This document shows positions 1-12,400 of a DNA stretch of 64,000 nucleotides, piece after piece. The number at the start of each line of letters is the position of its first letter. Within the stretch, counting starts at the first letter, position 1. The translations under genes and the position numbers were made by a program. The notes under the pieces are model-generated. The model had not been told where the DNA came from and did not search any database. It saw only the letters and a list, made by a program, of their open reading frames with translations. Source of the DNA: Setophaga petechia. Its lineage: Eukaryota; Chordata; Aves; Passeriformes; Parulidae. The stretch spans positions 10,487,953 through 10,551,952 of the forward strand of contig JANCRA010000030.1 in the NCBI GenBank assembly GCA_024362935.1. Reading direction: 5' to 3'.

Positions 1-3000
1 AGATGAAGAGAGCGGTACGTGGGGCTGGATGGGACAAGGCATTTCTCCTTCAGTGATCTGCCACAGCAATGGTCTCTGTCCTGCTGAGAACAGGCACAGG
101 TCATCACTCCTGTGGGACATGCAGAGTTTCTGGGGAGCTCCAGCCAGAAGCGAAGGCAGTACCTGTCCTAATGGCTGTGCCAACCTCACACTCAGAGCTG
201 CTCAGCAGCTGGGGCTTCTGCATGAACAGTTGGCCATGGTGGATTTAGGTTTTCCCATGAGGACCCCATTTCTGAGCTCGTACCCCCATCTCTGGCCAGA
301 AGAAATTGTAATTTATCAGCTGCAGGATTGATCAGGCTGGTTTCTGCCCTTGCCCAAGGGTGTTATGATGCCCTTGGGTCAGTGGCCTTCTGTCTGGGGA
401 CAGCCAGATGAGAATGGGGAACATCTTGCTGTTCCTGAGGACCCTTCATTAAGGATGTTGGGATTGCAGTTTTTCTGGTCTCCCAGTGATACAGTAATTG
501 TTCAGTTGACTGACTTTGGCATCGTTATCCACACCAGGTCCTGTCAGATGGATGGGAAGCTTGCTGGGGTGCTAATGCACACAAGCTGCAGTAGCCAAGG
601 AGCCAAACAGCAGAGTCTAAAATGCCAGCTGGCCTGGGAATTGCCATGGAGGGAGTCAATGTGCTCTTGAAGGAGGGGATGGGGCCCCTGGCATTCCCTG
701 GTGCTGCTGCACAGGCGGACAGCCTGGGGCTGGATAGGGCTGCAAAATCCCTGGCTGCTGCAGTTTAACCAGTGTGAATTACTTCTTTCAGTTTAAGAGG
801 AACAAGGGGTGCTGCCTGTGGCCCTGCTTTCAGGAGCTGGAAGACCAGAGCTGAGGTCCTGCATAGCTAAATGGAGAAGGGGCTGCACCCAAACAAAGTC
901 TTACAGAGGCAGCTGAACTGTGACAAACTCCCCGGTACCACTGCCAAATGGTCACCTATTAACTGAGCTCCTGGATTCCTCTGTGCAAACACCCAGCCCT
1001 GGAATGCTGTCTGCTGCCAGCCTGTCCCCGGGTCAGCAGCTTTGCAGCCCTGGCAGGCACGTCCACGGGTGTCCCCTGCACATTTCCACAGGGCAGGCCA
1101 TGGACAGGAGGCAGCACGGCTGGCTGGGCACTGCGGGGGCAGCACCCACCCGAGTGAGAAAGCAAAGCAAGCAGTAGCATTTCATCAGAGGAGGCCTGCA
1201 AAGAAAACATTATTTCCTCAAATGCGTTCATCATTCAAAATTGTTCAAGCAAAGGTTTCCATCGTGCTGTGGCCATTACTCATAATCTGAGGATCTGGAT
1301 GCGTGGCTCTCCTTGGTAATTAGCTGCACAGTGTTCTCTCTGCCCTCCATTTGGTGAAACAGCAGTTGTGCTTTGGTCCCGGGGCGTCTCCACAGAACAA
1401 ACAGGGCTGCTCCTGGCTGTGGGGCCTAGAAACAGGACTCCTGAGGCCAGATTTCATCCCTGTACCACTAAACAATGCCAGTGCCTGGGCACCCTGGGCC
1501 AGAGGCTCCCTGTGACCCTGGCAGGTCATGGGATGCTTTGGGCCCTGCTTCCCTTGTTGTGGGGGCAGCTGGTGACAGTCTCTCCTCCTGGACCACCCCT
1601 TCAGGTGAGGGATGCCCTGAACCTCTTGAGGGGCTGAACCCCTGTCCTGGCCAAAGCCACCACTGGGTGCTACATAAATCAGTTATCTCTGGTAGGATTG
1701 CTGTACACTGGTGTCCTGTACATCATAACTGAAATACACGTGTGACAACTTATCTAGTGCTTAATAACAACTATGGGATAGGAAAGCTAATGGGAAATAA
1801 ATCAAGAAACTGCTTTTTCGAAATTGCTTCATCTGTTTCAGAGTGGGTGTCTGAGTTAAAGGAGATTAGGACCTCCTCGCTTTTTTTTAGAATAATCAAG
1901 CTGAAATTAGAAATATAGAAGGGAAGTTCTGACTGCAAAGAGATATTTTGGTGCACCAAATTAGAAGCAGCAGGTAAAGCCTACCTTTAAGAAACCTTAA
2001 AACCAGGCAGCAGCTGAGCTGTGACCTGCAACAACTCCAGCATGAAATGAAGCTCCAGGCTGATTTTCCTCCAAAGACAAGCATGGAAAACATGGAATGT
2101 GCAGCACTATTGCACTACTATGCTAAATGTGGCTATGGAGAGATTAATTCCTACAGCACAAAAGATTTTAAAGAACTTTAGCTTACTGGCAGGATGCAGA
2201 TGCAGGATCCTTTACAGCTTGTTTCCCCCTGAAAATGGGAATCCTTTTTGATGGTGAGGTCTGATCAGGGCCTGCTGGGAGTTCCTGCTGCCCTTGGGAC
2301 AAGCATGTGCAGCAGCAGTGGTCAGTGTCCTTGTGCTGGCCACAGACTCTGCATATTGTCTGTTCTCAGCTGAAGGTGCAGAAACCTGTGCACTGTTATT
2401 CTTTAGAGGCAGCGTCTGGGCATGGACAGATTTTGCTGTTATAAATGTTTTAAATCTTTACAAAACGCAAAGAGGGTGGTGGGGATCGAGCACTGTCTCC
2501 TGTCTCTGGGTGAGGAGCAGATGTGTCTGCTCAGCTGAGGTGCTCTGGGGCTGGAGACGTCAGGACAAGGCCCTGCCCTCCTGCCTGGCCAGACACAGCC
2601 CCTTCCTCGCTGGCCTTCCCCACGGGCAGTGGGAGCTGCAGGGGATGGGCAGCACCTCGCCACAGCCAGCCCTGGCAGCAGCCTCTGGAATGGCTGTGTG
2701 ACTGCCTCCCCAGGCACCTTCTGCACCCCACAAATGCTGCCAGCAACCCCTGTGAGGTGCAAAGCTGTGCTGTGGCCAGTACCAACCCCTCCGGCCGCCC
2801 CAGCAGTCGCCACCCCTCCGGCCACACCAGGCTGGGGGACACAAACCACAAACAGAGCACGTCCCACACCGCTGGCAGAGCCAGGCTGCAGGCACCACTC
2901 TGGAACAGGGCTCTGCAAGATCTGAGCTCTGGCAGCCATCCACCCAGGGATAAGCAAGCCACGTTTGCTCAGCCACAGCAACAGTACCAGAGCCAGGACT

Positions 3001-5589
3001 GACCAAAATTCCCCCTATTGGGTGTCCTGAAAAGACAACACTGGTATGAGCTGCACAGCACATACGGGACTGCAGGACTTGTAAGAAAAGACATGTTCTG
3101 AAATAAAGAGGAGTAAATAAATGAATCTTGAAAAAGATGGATGTAAAATATTCATAGGAAAGCATTATACTTGCAAATATTTATGCTTTTGAGTAGCTTT
3201 ACACAGATAGATTAACCAACTCCAGTGTAGCTATGATTCATGTACCCAACACGCAGCTTTTGCTGATTCAGAACCCTGCAGTGCCCCGTGGAAGAGAACA
3301 ATGGGGCTTTTCCAGCCACCCAACCTGCCCAGGTTTAGAGGTGCCTGCGGGCAGAGGTGCCAGCACTGCCCTGGGCTGGGCTGCAGCCACGCCGAGGGCA
3401 GCAGCCAAACCCTGCTGGAAGTGACTCTCTCTGGAAAACATGTTATTGCAGATCATGCCACAGACACATTGGGATATATGCTTGCAGTGAATCTTTGAAT
3501 ATTTTGTGGATACTAAGCAGCAATTAGAGTCTTCCTTTGGAATCAATTCATTTCCTACCACCATGGTAGCAGGGAGGATCTTATTGAAACTCTCGGATTT
3601 TTAATATTATTACACTAAAGACTCTCTCAGTATCAGCATCTCCACGGGGGAGCATTAGCACACTGTAATGTGTAACAACTTCTCCAGTTCAGGAAATCTT
3701 CTTGTATTTGTAATAGGACATTTGGGGCATATATTATGTATGGGACATATATTTCTCATTTCCACCCGGCATCATCTTTTCTTCTTCTAAATTACTCTCC
3801 AAATCAAAAAAATGCATTGTATTCCTTATCGCTCAAAAAAAAAAAAATTTAATCTTTGGATGCAGAAGCCACTAACAGCCATCAGGGCTGTACCAGTAAG
3901 AGCCACAGAGCCTTGGTCAAACAGGGAGGGAACAGAGTCACTGTTGTGGTTCAGCAAGCTCCAGTCTAAAATGCTTTGCTGGAGAGAAGCAGCAGTCAGG
4001 ACAGGAGGAAGGCTTGGTTCCAGCCAGGACTGTGTCCAGGATGAAGCAGGACTCCAGTTTCTGTTGTTTGCTTTATGGACAGGAACACAAACCACTAATG
4101 CGTACCTCGCCTTCCAGACAAACCTCTCAGACACTGGCTAATCACAGCTCACAGTGTTTTGCTCGGTAGAAGTCTGACCACAGCACGGTGAAGAGCAAGG
4201 AGCTGAAGCAGGCCTGAGGATGAAAGCCGAGAGCTCCTCGGCACAGCAGCACCTACAGCCCGGTCAGGGCCGGGCCAGGGGGAAGCCCCTGGGCAGCCGA
4301 GCTCCTGCCCAGCTCAGAGAGAGCCAGAGCGGGGCAGAGGCAGCCCGGAGACACCCACGGGAGCAAGGAGAAGGGCTGTGGGCCCAGCCACTCCTGCTCG
4401 GCTCGCCTCAGACTGGCTAAAGCAATCTAGAGACAGTCCAAACAGGATGGAAGGCACAAAACATTATCCAGGTGAGAAAAGAACAGGCTGAACAGAACTC
4501 CTCAAAAGATGGCCAAATCATGCAAAAAGACAATGGGGAAGGAAAAAAAAAAAAAAAGAAAAAGAGATCCTTCTCCTCTTCTCAGTCACAAAGACAGGTT
4601 CCCCACACAAAGAAAACTCTGTCGTCATGGGCAATAGAGTAAACCAGCTCTATAAAGGAAGGGGGAGACCATCTGCTCCAAGGGAATGACTGAATAATGT
4701 CTGATAAGAGCTTTCAGGATGGCTTGCGACTTGACCATTAACAAAAATTCTCCAAGCTGTTCTCAACTCTTTGGTATTGTAGTTTTCACCCTTATCTTTA
4801 CAGAATCTCTTGCTGCACTTCACATACATCACTTCTCAGCTTCTCACAAAGGGGAACAGGGTTCTGCCCTTCTTTTTAATTCACATACACATTAACGTTT
4901 TCCTTCCGTCCCTCATTTTGTTCTTCACCCCAGGAATTTTTTCTTTTGCTTTAGATTATCAGCTCCTACTCTGTCTTGCACCGGAGGCCGCTGATGTCAG
5001 CCCCCACACCCACCGTGCTGCTCTGCAGATGATTGCTGTTGACCTTGCCTCAGGTAAGGTGCTCAAAAGGCAGCGCAGGGCAGCTGCAGGACTGGTTTAT
5101 GTAGTGATGGCTATGGACCATGCTGCTGTGCCACGACACGCTGCAATTCACACACATCATCTGCGAATTCAATGAGTGTGTTGTCAGTTTCAACCCTGGC
5201 ACGTGTTAAGGTTGAGCAGAACCAGACCTTTGCAGACCCTCTGTTCAGGATGTTCTCTGTGCTGTGAGCGGACCCGAAGGCTGGACACCCAGCCAGCCGG
5301 ACAAACCCCGACTACTTTGGACCACATCTTTGTTTTCCAGGTCATGGTGAGACAGAGCATCAAATATTAACGAACTGAAGGTAGGTGCTGAAACCGGTCA
5401 TCCCTCCCGACCCCGGGGACTTTTTGATTAGATAACCAGCTTCTTTGACACCATTCGCCCTTCTCAGCCCACGGCAGCTGCTGCCCATCTCCTGGAAGCA
5501 GCCCGTTTCAGAAGGAAGAAGGAGGTTACATTGTCCAAATCACAACAATTCAGCCATTTCCACCTACCACCTCCCGTCTGCTCCGGGTC
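1..5589. other. Upstream intergenic region, no gene recognised
   Basis: None of the open frames here resembles a known protein, and GC-rich stretches (about 2500-3000 and 4200-4420) give only overlapping shadow frames. Short A-runs at about 3835-3847 and 4541-4557 could be tails of old retroposons, but no diagnostic element body is seen. A possible spliced non-coding transcript near 5053-5380 is listed separately. In human the gene upstream is PBX3; no PBX3 coding sequence is visible here. Confidence 0.6.
5341..5380 (+). other. Candidate small non-coding exon upstream of MVB12B
   Basis: A 40-nt segment preceded by an acceptor-like TTTGTTTTCCAG and followed by GTAGGT. It has stops in all three frames, so it would be non-coding. 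About 290 bp upstream a strong donor, CAG then GTAAGG, falls after 5053 and could end a preceding exon. Together these could be the tail of a 5' UTR or of a promoter-associated lncRNA. The evidence is splice-site resemblance only. Confidence 0.2.
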
Positions 5590-6440
5590 AGGGAGGCTGT
5601 TCGGAGCTCGGCCGGGCACTGCCCCGTTCCCGAGGAAGCGGGGTTCTGGCGAGGTGTGGCCCCGGGCGCCGCGGGGCCGTGCCGGGGCCGAGCCCGGTGC
5701 CCGGGCGGGGCCGGGCCGGGCGGAGCGGCGGCGGCAGCAGCGCGGCAGCCGCGGTGAGTGTCTCGAGGGACGGCCGGGCCGGGCCGCGGGGCTCGGGCGG
5801 GGGGCGCGGGGCGGCGCGGGGGCCGGGCCGGGCGGGGCGGGATCCGGGCCCTGCGCGCCGCGGTCCGGCCGCGGTGGGCGCGGAGCGGCGGCGGCGGAGC
5901 CCGAGCCCGGGCCTGGGCCTGCCCGGCGTCCCCTCCGCTCCGCTCCGCTCCCCGCCCCGCGCCGCTCCGCCCGGGCCCGCAGGCCGCTCCCCCGCCGCCG
6001 CTCCTCCCGCCGGGCCGCGCCGCGCCGGCTCCGCCGGGCGATGAGGAGCTGCTTCTGCCTGCGCCGGGGGAGCCGCGACCCGCCGCCCGCCGCACGGGCA
6101 ACAGTTAAGTGTCCCCGCGGCCGCCGCGGCCGGGCCGGGCCCCGCGGTCCCTGCGGATCGGCCCGGCGGAGCCAGCCCGGCCCGGCGGGAGGAGGCGGGG
6201 GCGCTCGCACGGCCGCGGCGCCGGGCGGGGCGGGCGGGCTGAGCCCCGGGCCGGGGCCTGCCGGGGGCCGCCGGGGGCTGTCGGGGCCGGCTGTCGCGGG
6301 GATCTCGCGTCTGGGCCGAGGCTGGAGCGCCCCGGGGACTCCGTGAGACCCGGCGGTTCCTCCGAGGCTGGGCTAGCTGCAGGAGCGGCCTTGGGTACCA
6401 GCCGTGGGGTACAGCCCCGGTGACCTTGACCTGCTCCGGC
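5590..6440 (+). promoter_or_regulatory. MVB12B: CpG island promoter and 5' UTR of MVB12B
   Basis: Very GC- and CpG-rich sequence with many GGGCGG-like GC boxes and no TATA box, surrounding the MVB12B start codon at 6041. This is the usual form of a broadly expressed vertebrate promoter. The transcription start cannot be fixed from sequence; the 5' UTR probably lies within about 5600-6040. A strong donor-like site, CGCG then GTGAGTG, follows 5752 and may end an alternative non-coding first exon. Such islands often fire in both directions, so a minus-strand transcript is possible. Confidence 0.85.
6041..6103 (+). CDS. MVB12B: MVB12B coding exon 1
   Basis: Encodes residues 1-21, beginning MRSCFC like the human protein, then a basic and Pro/Ala-rich stretch. 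The start has purine at -3 (GCG before ATG). The same frame stays open upstream to about 5531, so the ATG is chosen by homology and not by an upstream stop. The exon ends at phase 0, before GTTAAGT, a slightly weak donor with T at +3. Cysteines 4 and 6 sit beside arginines, which would suit S-acylation, but that is inference. The coding part lies inside the CpG island, and the polyproline run is shorter than in human. Confidence 0.9.
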
Positions 6441-9400
6441 ATTTACTGTAAATTCTTCTTGATGACGGGTAGAGGAAATAACAAAACCCCTCCCGTTTCA
6501 TGCGGTCTTTTGCTGCGTTTGTAGCACGGGCCTACCTGACTGCCCGTTTCTTACCTGTGCTCAGTGCATGGCTGGAGGTGTGGCGCTGCCCGGCTTACAG
6601 CCTGGCTGGAGCCGCGACACAGAGCTGCCTGTGTCTTAAGTACTCGTGCCTTGCATCACGGAGGCTTGCAAGCTTTCTCTGAGGTTTCTGGAGCTATTTT
6701 CAAAGGTCCACCACTCTTCAGTGTTGTCTGCAGATTCCCAGAGCTGGGTCATTCTCAGCTTGGTCACAGTAAAGCTGAAACCAGACAGGTCGGGTATCAG
6801 CAGGTGTGTAGCTGCTAAGGCTAAAGCTTGGGTTTCTCCATTTTGTATTTTATTTTGACTGAGTGCGAACGTGCTCATCTATTCTTTAAGCGGCCCTGTG
6901 TGTTGTGCAGCAGGTTGGCAGTGTCATCCCTATAATTTTTAGCTGAGATGGCCTTCCCTTCTAAACGAAGGCATAACTTGACTTCTGGAGGTGTGAGATG
7001 AAACAGACAACATCTCACTTTTGTACCACGTGCATCTCTGACGAAGCGAATCCCAGGCTTAAGGGTGCCAGTAGCCCCCAGAGACATGTTCATACCTCTG
7101 CCAATAGAGAAATAACTGAACCGAATGTCATTTCAGTTTTGCTGCCCTGGTACAAGGTCATCCGTGTATGGAAACCTATTTTGAGTCGAAACAGGGCACT
7201 TCAGAAATGTGTGTCCATAGTTAGAAGTGGTGTGAAGCAATACAGGGTCTCGATTTTGCTCATTCTGTCACTTAAGTTCCTGTTTCCTTCCCATTCAGTC
7301 ACAAAGTGTAGATTTTGCAGCTGGTGCAGGGCAACTGTCTCCGAAGGGAGCCTGTGTGCAGAGGTGATTCCAGGCATGCCTTCGATGGTGGTGAAATGTG
7401 AAACTGAAATCCTTCCTGTTTGTGATGGTGGCCTCAAGGCCCGCTGTGGGTTCCTGTTTTTCCGATGGAGATGATGCCGTGTTCCATGAGCAGAAATAGA
7501 AGGCTGGCTGGGGCCGTCTGCGGTGGGGCTGAGCCGTGCCTTCCTGCAGGGATGGAGGACAGCCTTTGAGAGAAGGCTGCTTGGTTTATGGGACCGTTTC
7601 CCACAGACTGCAGGATGCAGTGAGGTAGTTGGTTTTTTTTCCAGTTTTGCCTTAGCTCATACTTTTCTGCCTGTGGGAAGAGCAAGCCGGTGTCAAAGTG
7701 CAGGGCTTGTAGTTGGAGGAAGAAACAATAACACCATTCTCCATCTAAATCCCTGGCTATTTAACTTCAGAGCTTGACCCGCTTTGCTGGCAGCATGATG
7801 TTTCTGTAGCAAACACATTGAAAGACCTGATCTGGTCATGTACCCACCAGCTCTTGAACTTGCTGAACTTGTTGAAAAGGAACACTGAGAGCAGAAAATG
7901 GTCTAGAAACTCACAATAACACATTCATTTCTGAAAGCGGGTTCTTCTGCTGTGTATGTGTCCCAGCCAGAGCCCAGCAATCTGTGTGGTCAGTCACCCC
8001 AGTGGAGCCAGCAGAAAAGTATGCCTAGGATAAACTAATAAAGGCGGATGACATAACAAGGAAATGGGAGAGAACAAGCAAAAAGGCTATAAACAGCCAA
8101 GCTTGGCAGTGCTGGCAGACAGGGAGGTGTGTGTGACTGTGGGCATGGGTTGTGGGAAGAAGGCTGTGCCAGAAGCCAGTGGAGTCCCAGAAGGCCTCTG
8201 CTACAGCTGGGCATCAGGATCCCAGGGCACTGTGCCTCCTGCGTGAGGCACGGCTGGTTCGAGGGCTGGGAAGCGTTCGGGGTAGAGCCAGCAGCGTGGT
8301 GGCTGCTTGTCCAAGAGTGCATCCTGTCCATCTTGTCCTGCAACCATCCCACCCTCTCTGCTGCGTGCTGCTTGGGGCTGCACAAGGACTTTCTCCTTAG
8401 GGACACTTTCTTTCCTTGCTGGCTTTGTCTGGGCAGCCCCACAGTGTTCTGAAGCTTTTTCCTGCCCCAGAGCTCACATCCGGCTTCCTTTGGCTGCTGG
8501 GCTGTGCTGGGGACTGGATGTGGCCCCACAGCTGAGAAAACTTCCAGGGAGCATGCTCCCAGCTAATGGGAAAAATGTTTTTGTCATTGTTTTGGCCTGT
8601 TCCCAGAACAGCCCTGCAGTGAGCGGGTGGGCACAGGCAGCTTACTGCAGGATGCTGAGAGCCCTGTCCTGGGCTGAGTGCTCGGCCACTGTGATGGTAG
8701 CTGGGCATGCAGGTCAAACTCACATTGCTAAAGAGAATTGAAGTAACAAGCTGCCTAATAGAGGTATTTATAGAATCCTGCTCCTTAATTTAATCTCCTC
8801 TTTGACTGTTTATTTTTCCATTTTTAAATTAGAAAGTTCGATAGAAGAGAAACCAAACTTTGTTGATGCTCTCATGGAGAAGTGCAGTGTAACTAATGAT
8901 CTGCGTGATTGCCCAGCCAGAGACTCCCCTCTGACCTGTGCAGAGTTCACAAAAACATTTATCCCAGTGTGCAACTGACTTCTGCTGCTCCATATCTGTT
9001 GCAGATGCATCCTCAGTCATTCTGCCCAGTGACTGCCTGGTGTGGCAGAGCCTGGCCGTGCTGCAGTGGCCACAGCAGGTTTGCTTGCCGGGCAGGAGCT
9101 GTGCCTGCCATCCCTGTCGGCTGCAGGCACAGGGCAGAGGAAGGTCCCGGGCCCTCTGGGCAGGGGCAGCTTGGTGCCCTTGCTGCAGCAGGTGCTGCTC
9201 GGGGCCCTGTGCTGGTGCTGTGCCACGTTACCCTGTGGTGCCAGTGCCGTGCCACGGCCAGGCAGACAGCCCCACGCCCAGCTCTGCTGCCGCCATAGAG
9301 GGGCTTTGTGTGAGCCGGCACAAAGTGAGGATTGATGCTGTTTCCCCTCCCCCTGCCCTGCGAGCAGGGCTGCAGATGGCTCCCACAAAGGTGCCCTTCT

Positions 9401-12400
9401 TCCCTTGCTGAGGACAGGGTGCCAGCGGGCTGAGGGCGAGGCACCACGCTGCGGCTCGGAGCACCCACCCCTCCTGTGCTGCTGCCGGGGAGCCCCTCGT
9501 CCTGAGCCTTGCCCAGGCTGAGCTGGCAGCTGCTCAGGTTCCTGCAGGGGCGGCTGGGCCTCCCTCCACAGGCCCCAGCACGGTGAGACAAGGCCTGGGC
9601 AGCGCTCAGCAGCGGGCACTTCATCAGGCTGTGTTTGCTGGGGGCACCGTGTGAGCAGAGCTGCTTCCCTGCAGTGCCGCTGCAGCTGGGTGGGAGCCTG
9701 CCGTGTGGTGTTCTTAACACGCTGGGGAATATCATCATTTACCTGGATTGCAGTTCAAAATGGCCTAAGAGAAGCTTACGTCAGCATTCATTACCTCCCA
9801 GCTCCTCCCAATATGTAGTAAGAAGTCACCAGACTATTGAGTGACTTGAAGTTTCAGAAAACATTCATAAAGAACAGATTGTAAGCTCTTTGTTAATTTC
9901 ACGTTATGTTTCTTGCTTGCTGTATGTTCGAGGTTCTGTGTTATTTGCGAGGTCTCTGGATGCGCTGTGGGGTGGCACATGCATTGGCACAGGGTCTGTT
10001 ACAGCGGTGCCAGTGCCTCCAGCATTCCTGCAGCAGGGTCCTGTGCTCCTCGCCTGCCCTGAGGACAGGGACCCTGCTGGGCGAGGAGGGGGAGCCCCTG
10101 GGGCTCAGCCTGCGCTTGCCATGATGCTGGAAGGTTTGAGCTGCTTTGGGAGTGAAGAGGGTTTGCTTTGCTCTGTGTGCTGGATGCGTGTCCAGCACAC
10201 TGGTGCTAAAGCAGAGCTCTCTCCTGTTTGGTTCATCAGCAGCAGTGTTTGCACCACTACTGGTCACTAGCACCTGTTACGGACTCCTCAGGTAGTCTGG
10301 CTGTTCATGTGACATTATTATTATTTACTTAGGGCCCAGACTTGCTCTTTTTTATTGCCTGCAGCACGATGTTTGTTCAGACTGGGCATTGTGAAGTGTA
10401 AACCCAATTCCACTGGCACCAGTACTCACCTCTGCCTTTTCTAGAAGCAGTAAGTAACCAGCCATCTAAATGGCCTAGAAATGCTGGGGTTTGATTGCTC
10501 TGAGGAGGGAATTGAATTAGGCAGCTCTGGTTCACGGCTTGTCTGGCTGTGCAGCAGTGATGCTTGTTTCCACAAAGCACTGCCCTTTGTCTTGGGGTGC
10601 GTGGGGGGCGGTTTCCTGGGGCATTCCTGCCTGAAAGCCAGAGAAGACTTGCTTTAACTGGCTGCCTCTGCAGGAGGCCACATGCTGAGGCAGTGGCACC
10701 TTTCCCCATCCTTCACCTTGGTTGTTTCAGCCCCTTTCTTTTCCTCTCCTCCTGCTTCCTGCAGCAGCATCCCTCCGAAATTAGTTGGTCTTACCTGCTT
10801 CTGTCCTTTTTGCATATCTCCCTCCCTTGACGTTCTTGGTGATGTGTCCCTTCTGGAAGATGCTCGGGCCTCCTCCAGGCCTCTCTGCTTTGTGCCAGCC
10901 CACCCTATGCTTCCTCTGTCTTCCTGGTGTTGGGGCTTCCTGCAGCCAGTGCGGTTCTGCATCCAGCGCCAGAGACATCTGTGCTGCTCCTTGAAATCAG
11001 TCTGGCTGACTGGCGTGTGATGGGACTGAGGACTCAAGGGGAACCCCCAGCATGTCTTAACACCCACAGTGGATGGGGAACCTCCCTTGAAAGCCATTAG
11101 GAGCAGATTTCTTGCTGTTTAAAACCACAGAGCTGCTTCAACCAGCCTGGCTTGGGGATGAAATTTGTTCTCTTTTTGGAAGAGAAGGGACTGAGCTTTG
11201 GTTTTCCTGTCATTGCTAGATGGAGACCAGCCCATGGAAGCCACAAAATGAGTCTCAGAGGCTGCCAGCCCAAATTTCAAACCTATTTGGCATTGCAAAG
11301 TAATGCCCATAAGTATACTCTCTTATCAAAAGCAAATGAAAGTGCAGAAGGTGTGTCTGGCCTAATCCTGTGTTTACCTTGGCCGTCTGTGGTGTGTCAG
11401 CACAGGCACTGTGGCATGCATGTGTGCTCTTGGTTCTCTGGCTTCTGCTGGGGTGTGGTGCCCAGCAGGCAGCCCTTTGATTCTGCTCCTTTCTTGCAGG
11501 AGCAGTCCATGATGCCTGAGGTGCGAGACCTCTCGGATGCCTTGCCCGAGCTGCCCATGGATCCCATCACCGGCGTGGGCGTGCTGGCGTCCCGCAGCCG
11601 AGCGCCCACGGGATATGATGTTGTAAGTAGAGCTCTTCGAGCTGCTGCACCTAATGCTTTGGTTCTGCACTACTGAGCCTTCACTGTGTTGGGAGCACAG
11701 AGAGAACATGCCTCTCTCTTCCAGAGAGAGTGTGCCTTTGAGCTGTGCTGTGAGGAGTCATTTGGTAGTCAGCTGCCCACCTTTCAGCCCACAGCACTTA
11801 GTGCTTTCCTTCAGCACAGGCTTGTGGGTGTAAATTTGCCTCTTCATCTTTGCCACTCCAGAGGAGCCTAATTTCCTGGAGGAGGGGTTTAGTGAAACAG
11901 CTGGCCACAATGGCAAGCAAATTTAATAGTAATGTTCGTCCTGAAGGAGTCCTAAGTATTGTACAAATTCTATCTCTAAATAAATGGATCCCGCATCAGC
12001 TGTTTAATCCCACTTATCAGCACTGCACAATGATGATGAGAAACTCCAGAAAGGGAATCAAAGAGTTTTGCATCCAGCTGAAGTGGCAAGGATGATTTTG
12101 ACAGGCAGAATGCAAACCTCTAAACTAAGGTTTGGCAGGAGACTGGCAGCAGGAAAAGGCAGCTGGATACAGGGTAGATGAATGTGTGAACAGATAAAGG
12201 GAGGTTGCTGTTCAACAGCTGCTTGTTCCTCGGATTAGTTGCTGTGTAACCAACAGCAGGATGTTTCTAGTCATAGATCAGTGTCCCAAACTGTGGAATA
12301 TAAAGTACTGACTTTACAGAGATCTATAGAGAAAGATTTGGTCTGTAGTTCATCTGCTCGCCTTTCTATGTGTTGTGCTCCAACTGTGTTACATCACACC

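Noticed and set aside
5464..6442. Long Arg/Pro/Gly/Ala frames on both strands
   Set aside because: CpG-island composition lacks AT-rich stop codons; only the short MVB12B exon 1 piece has homology support.
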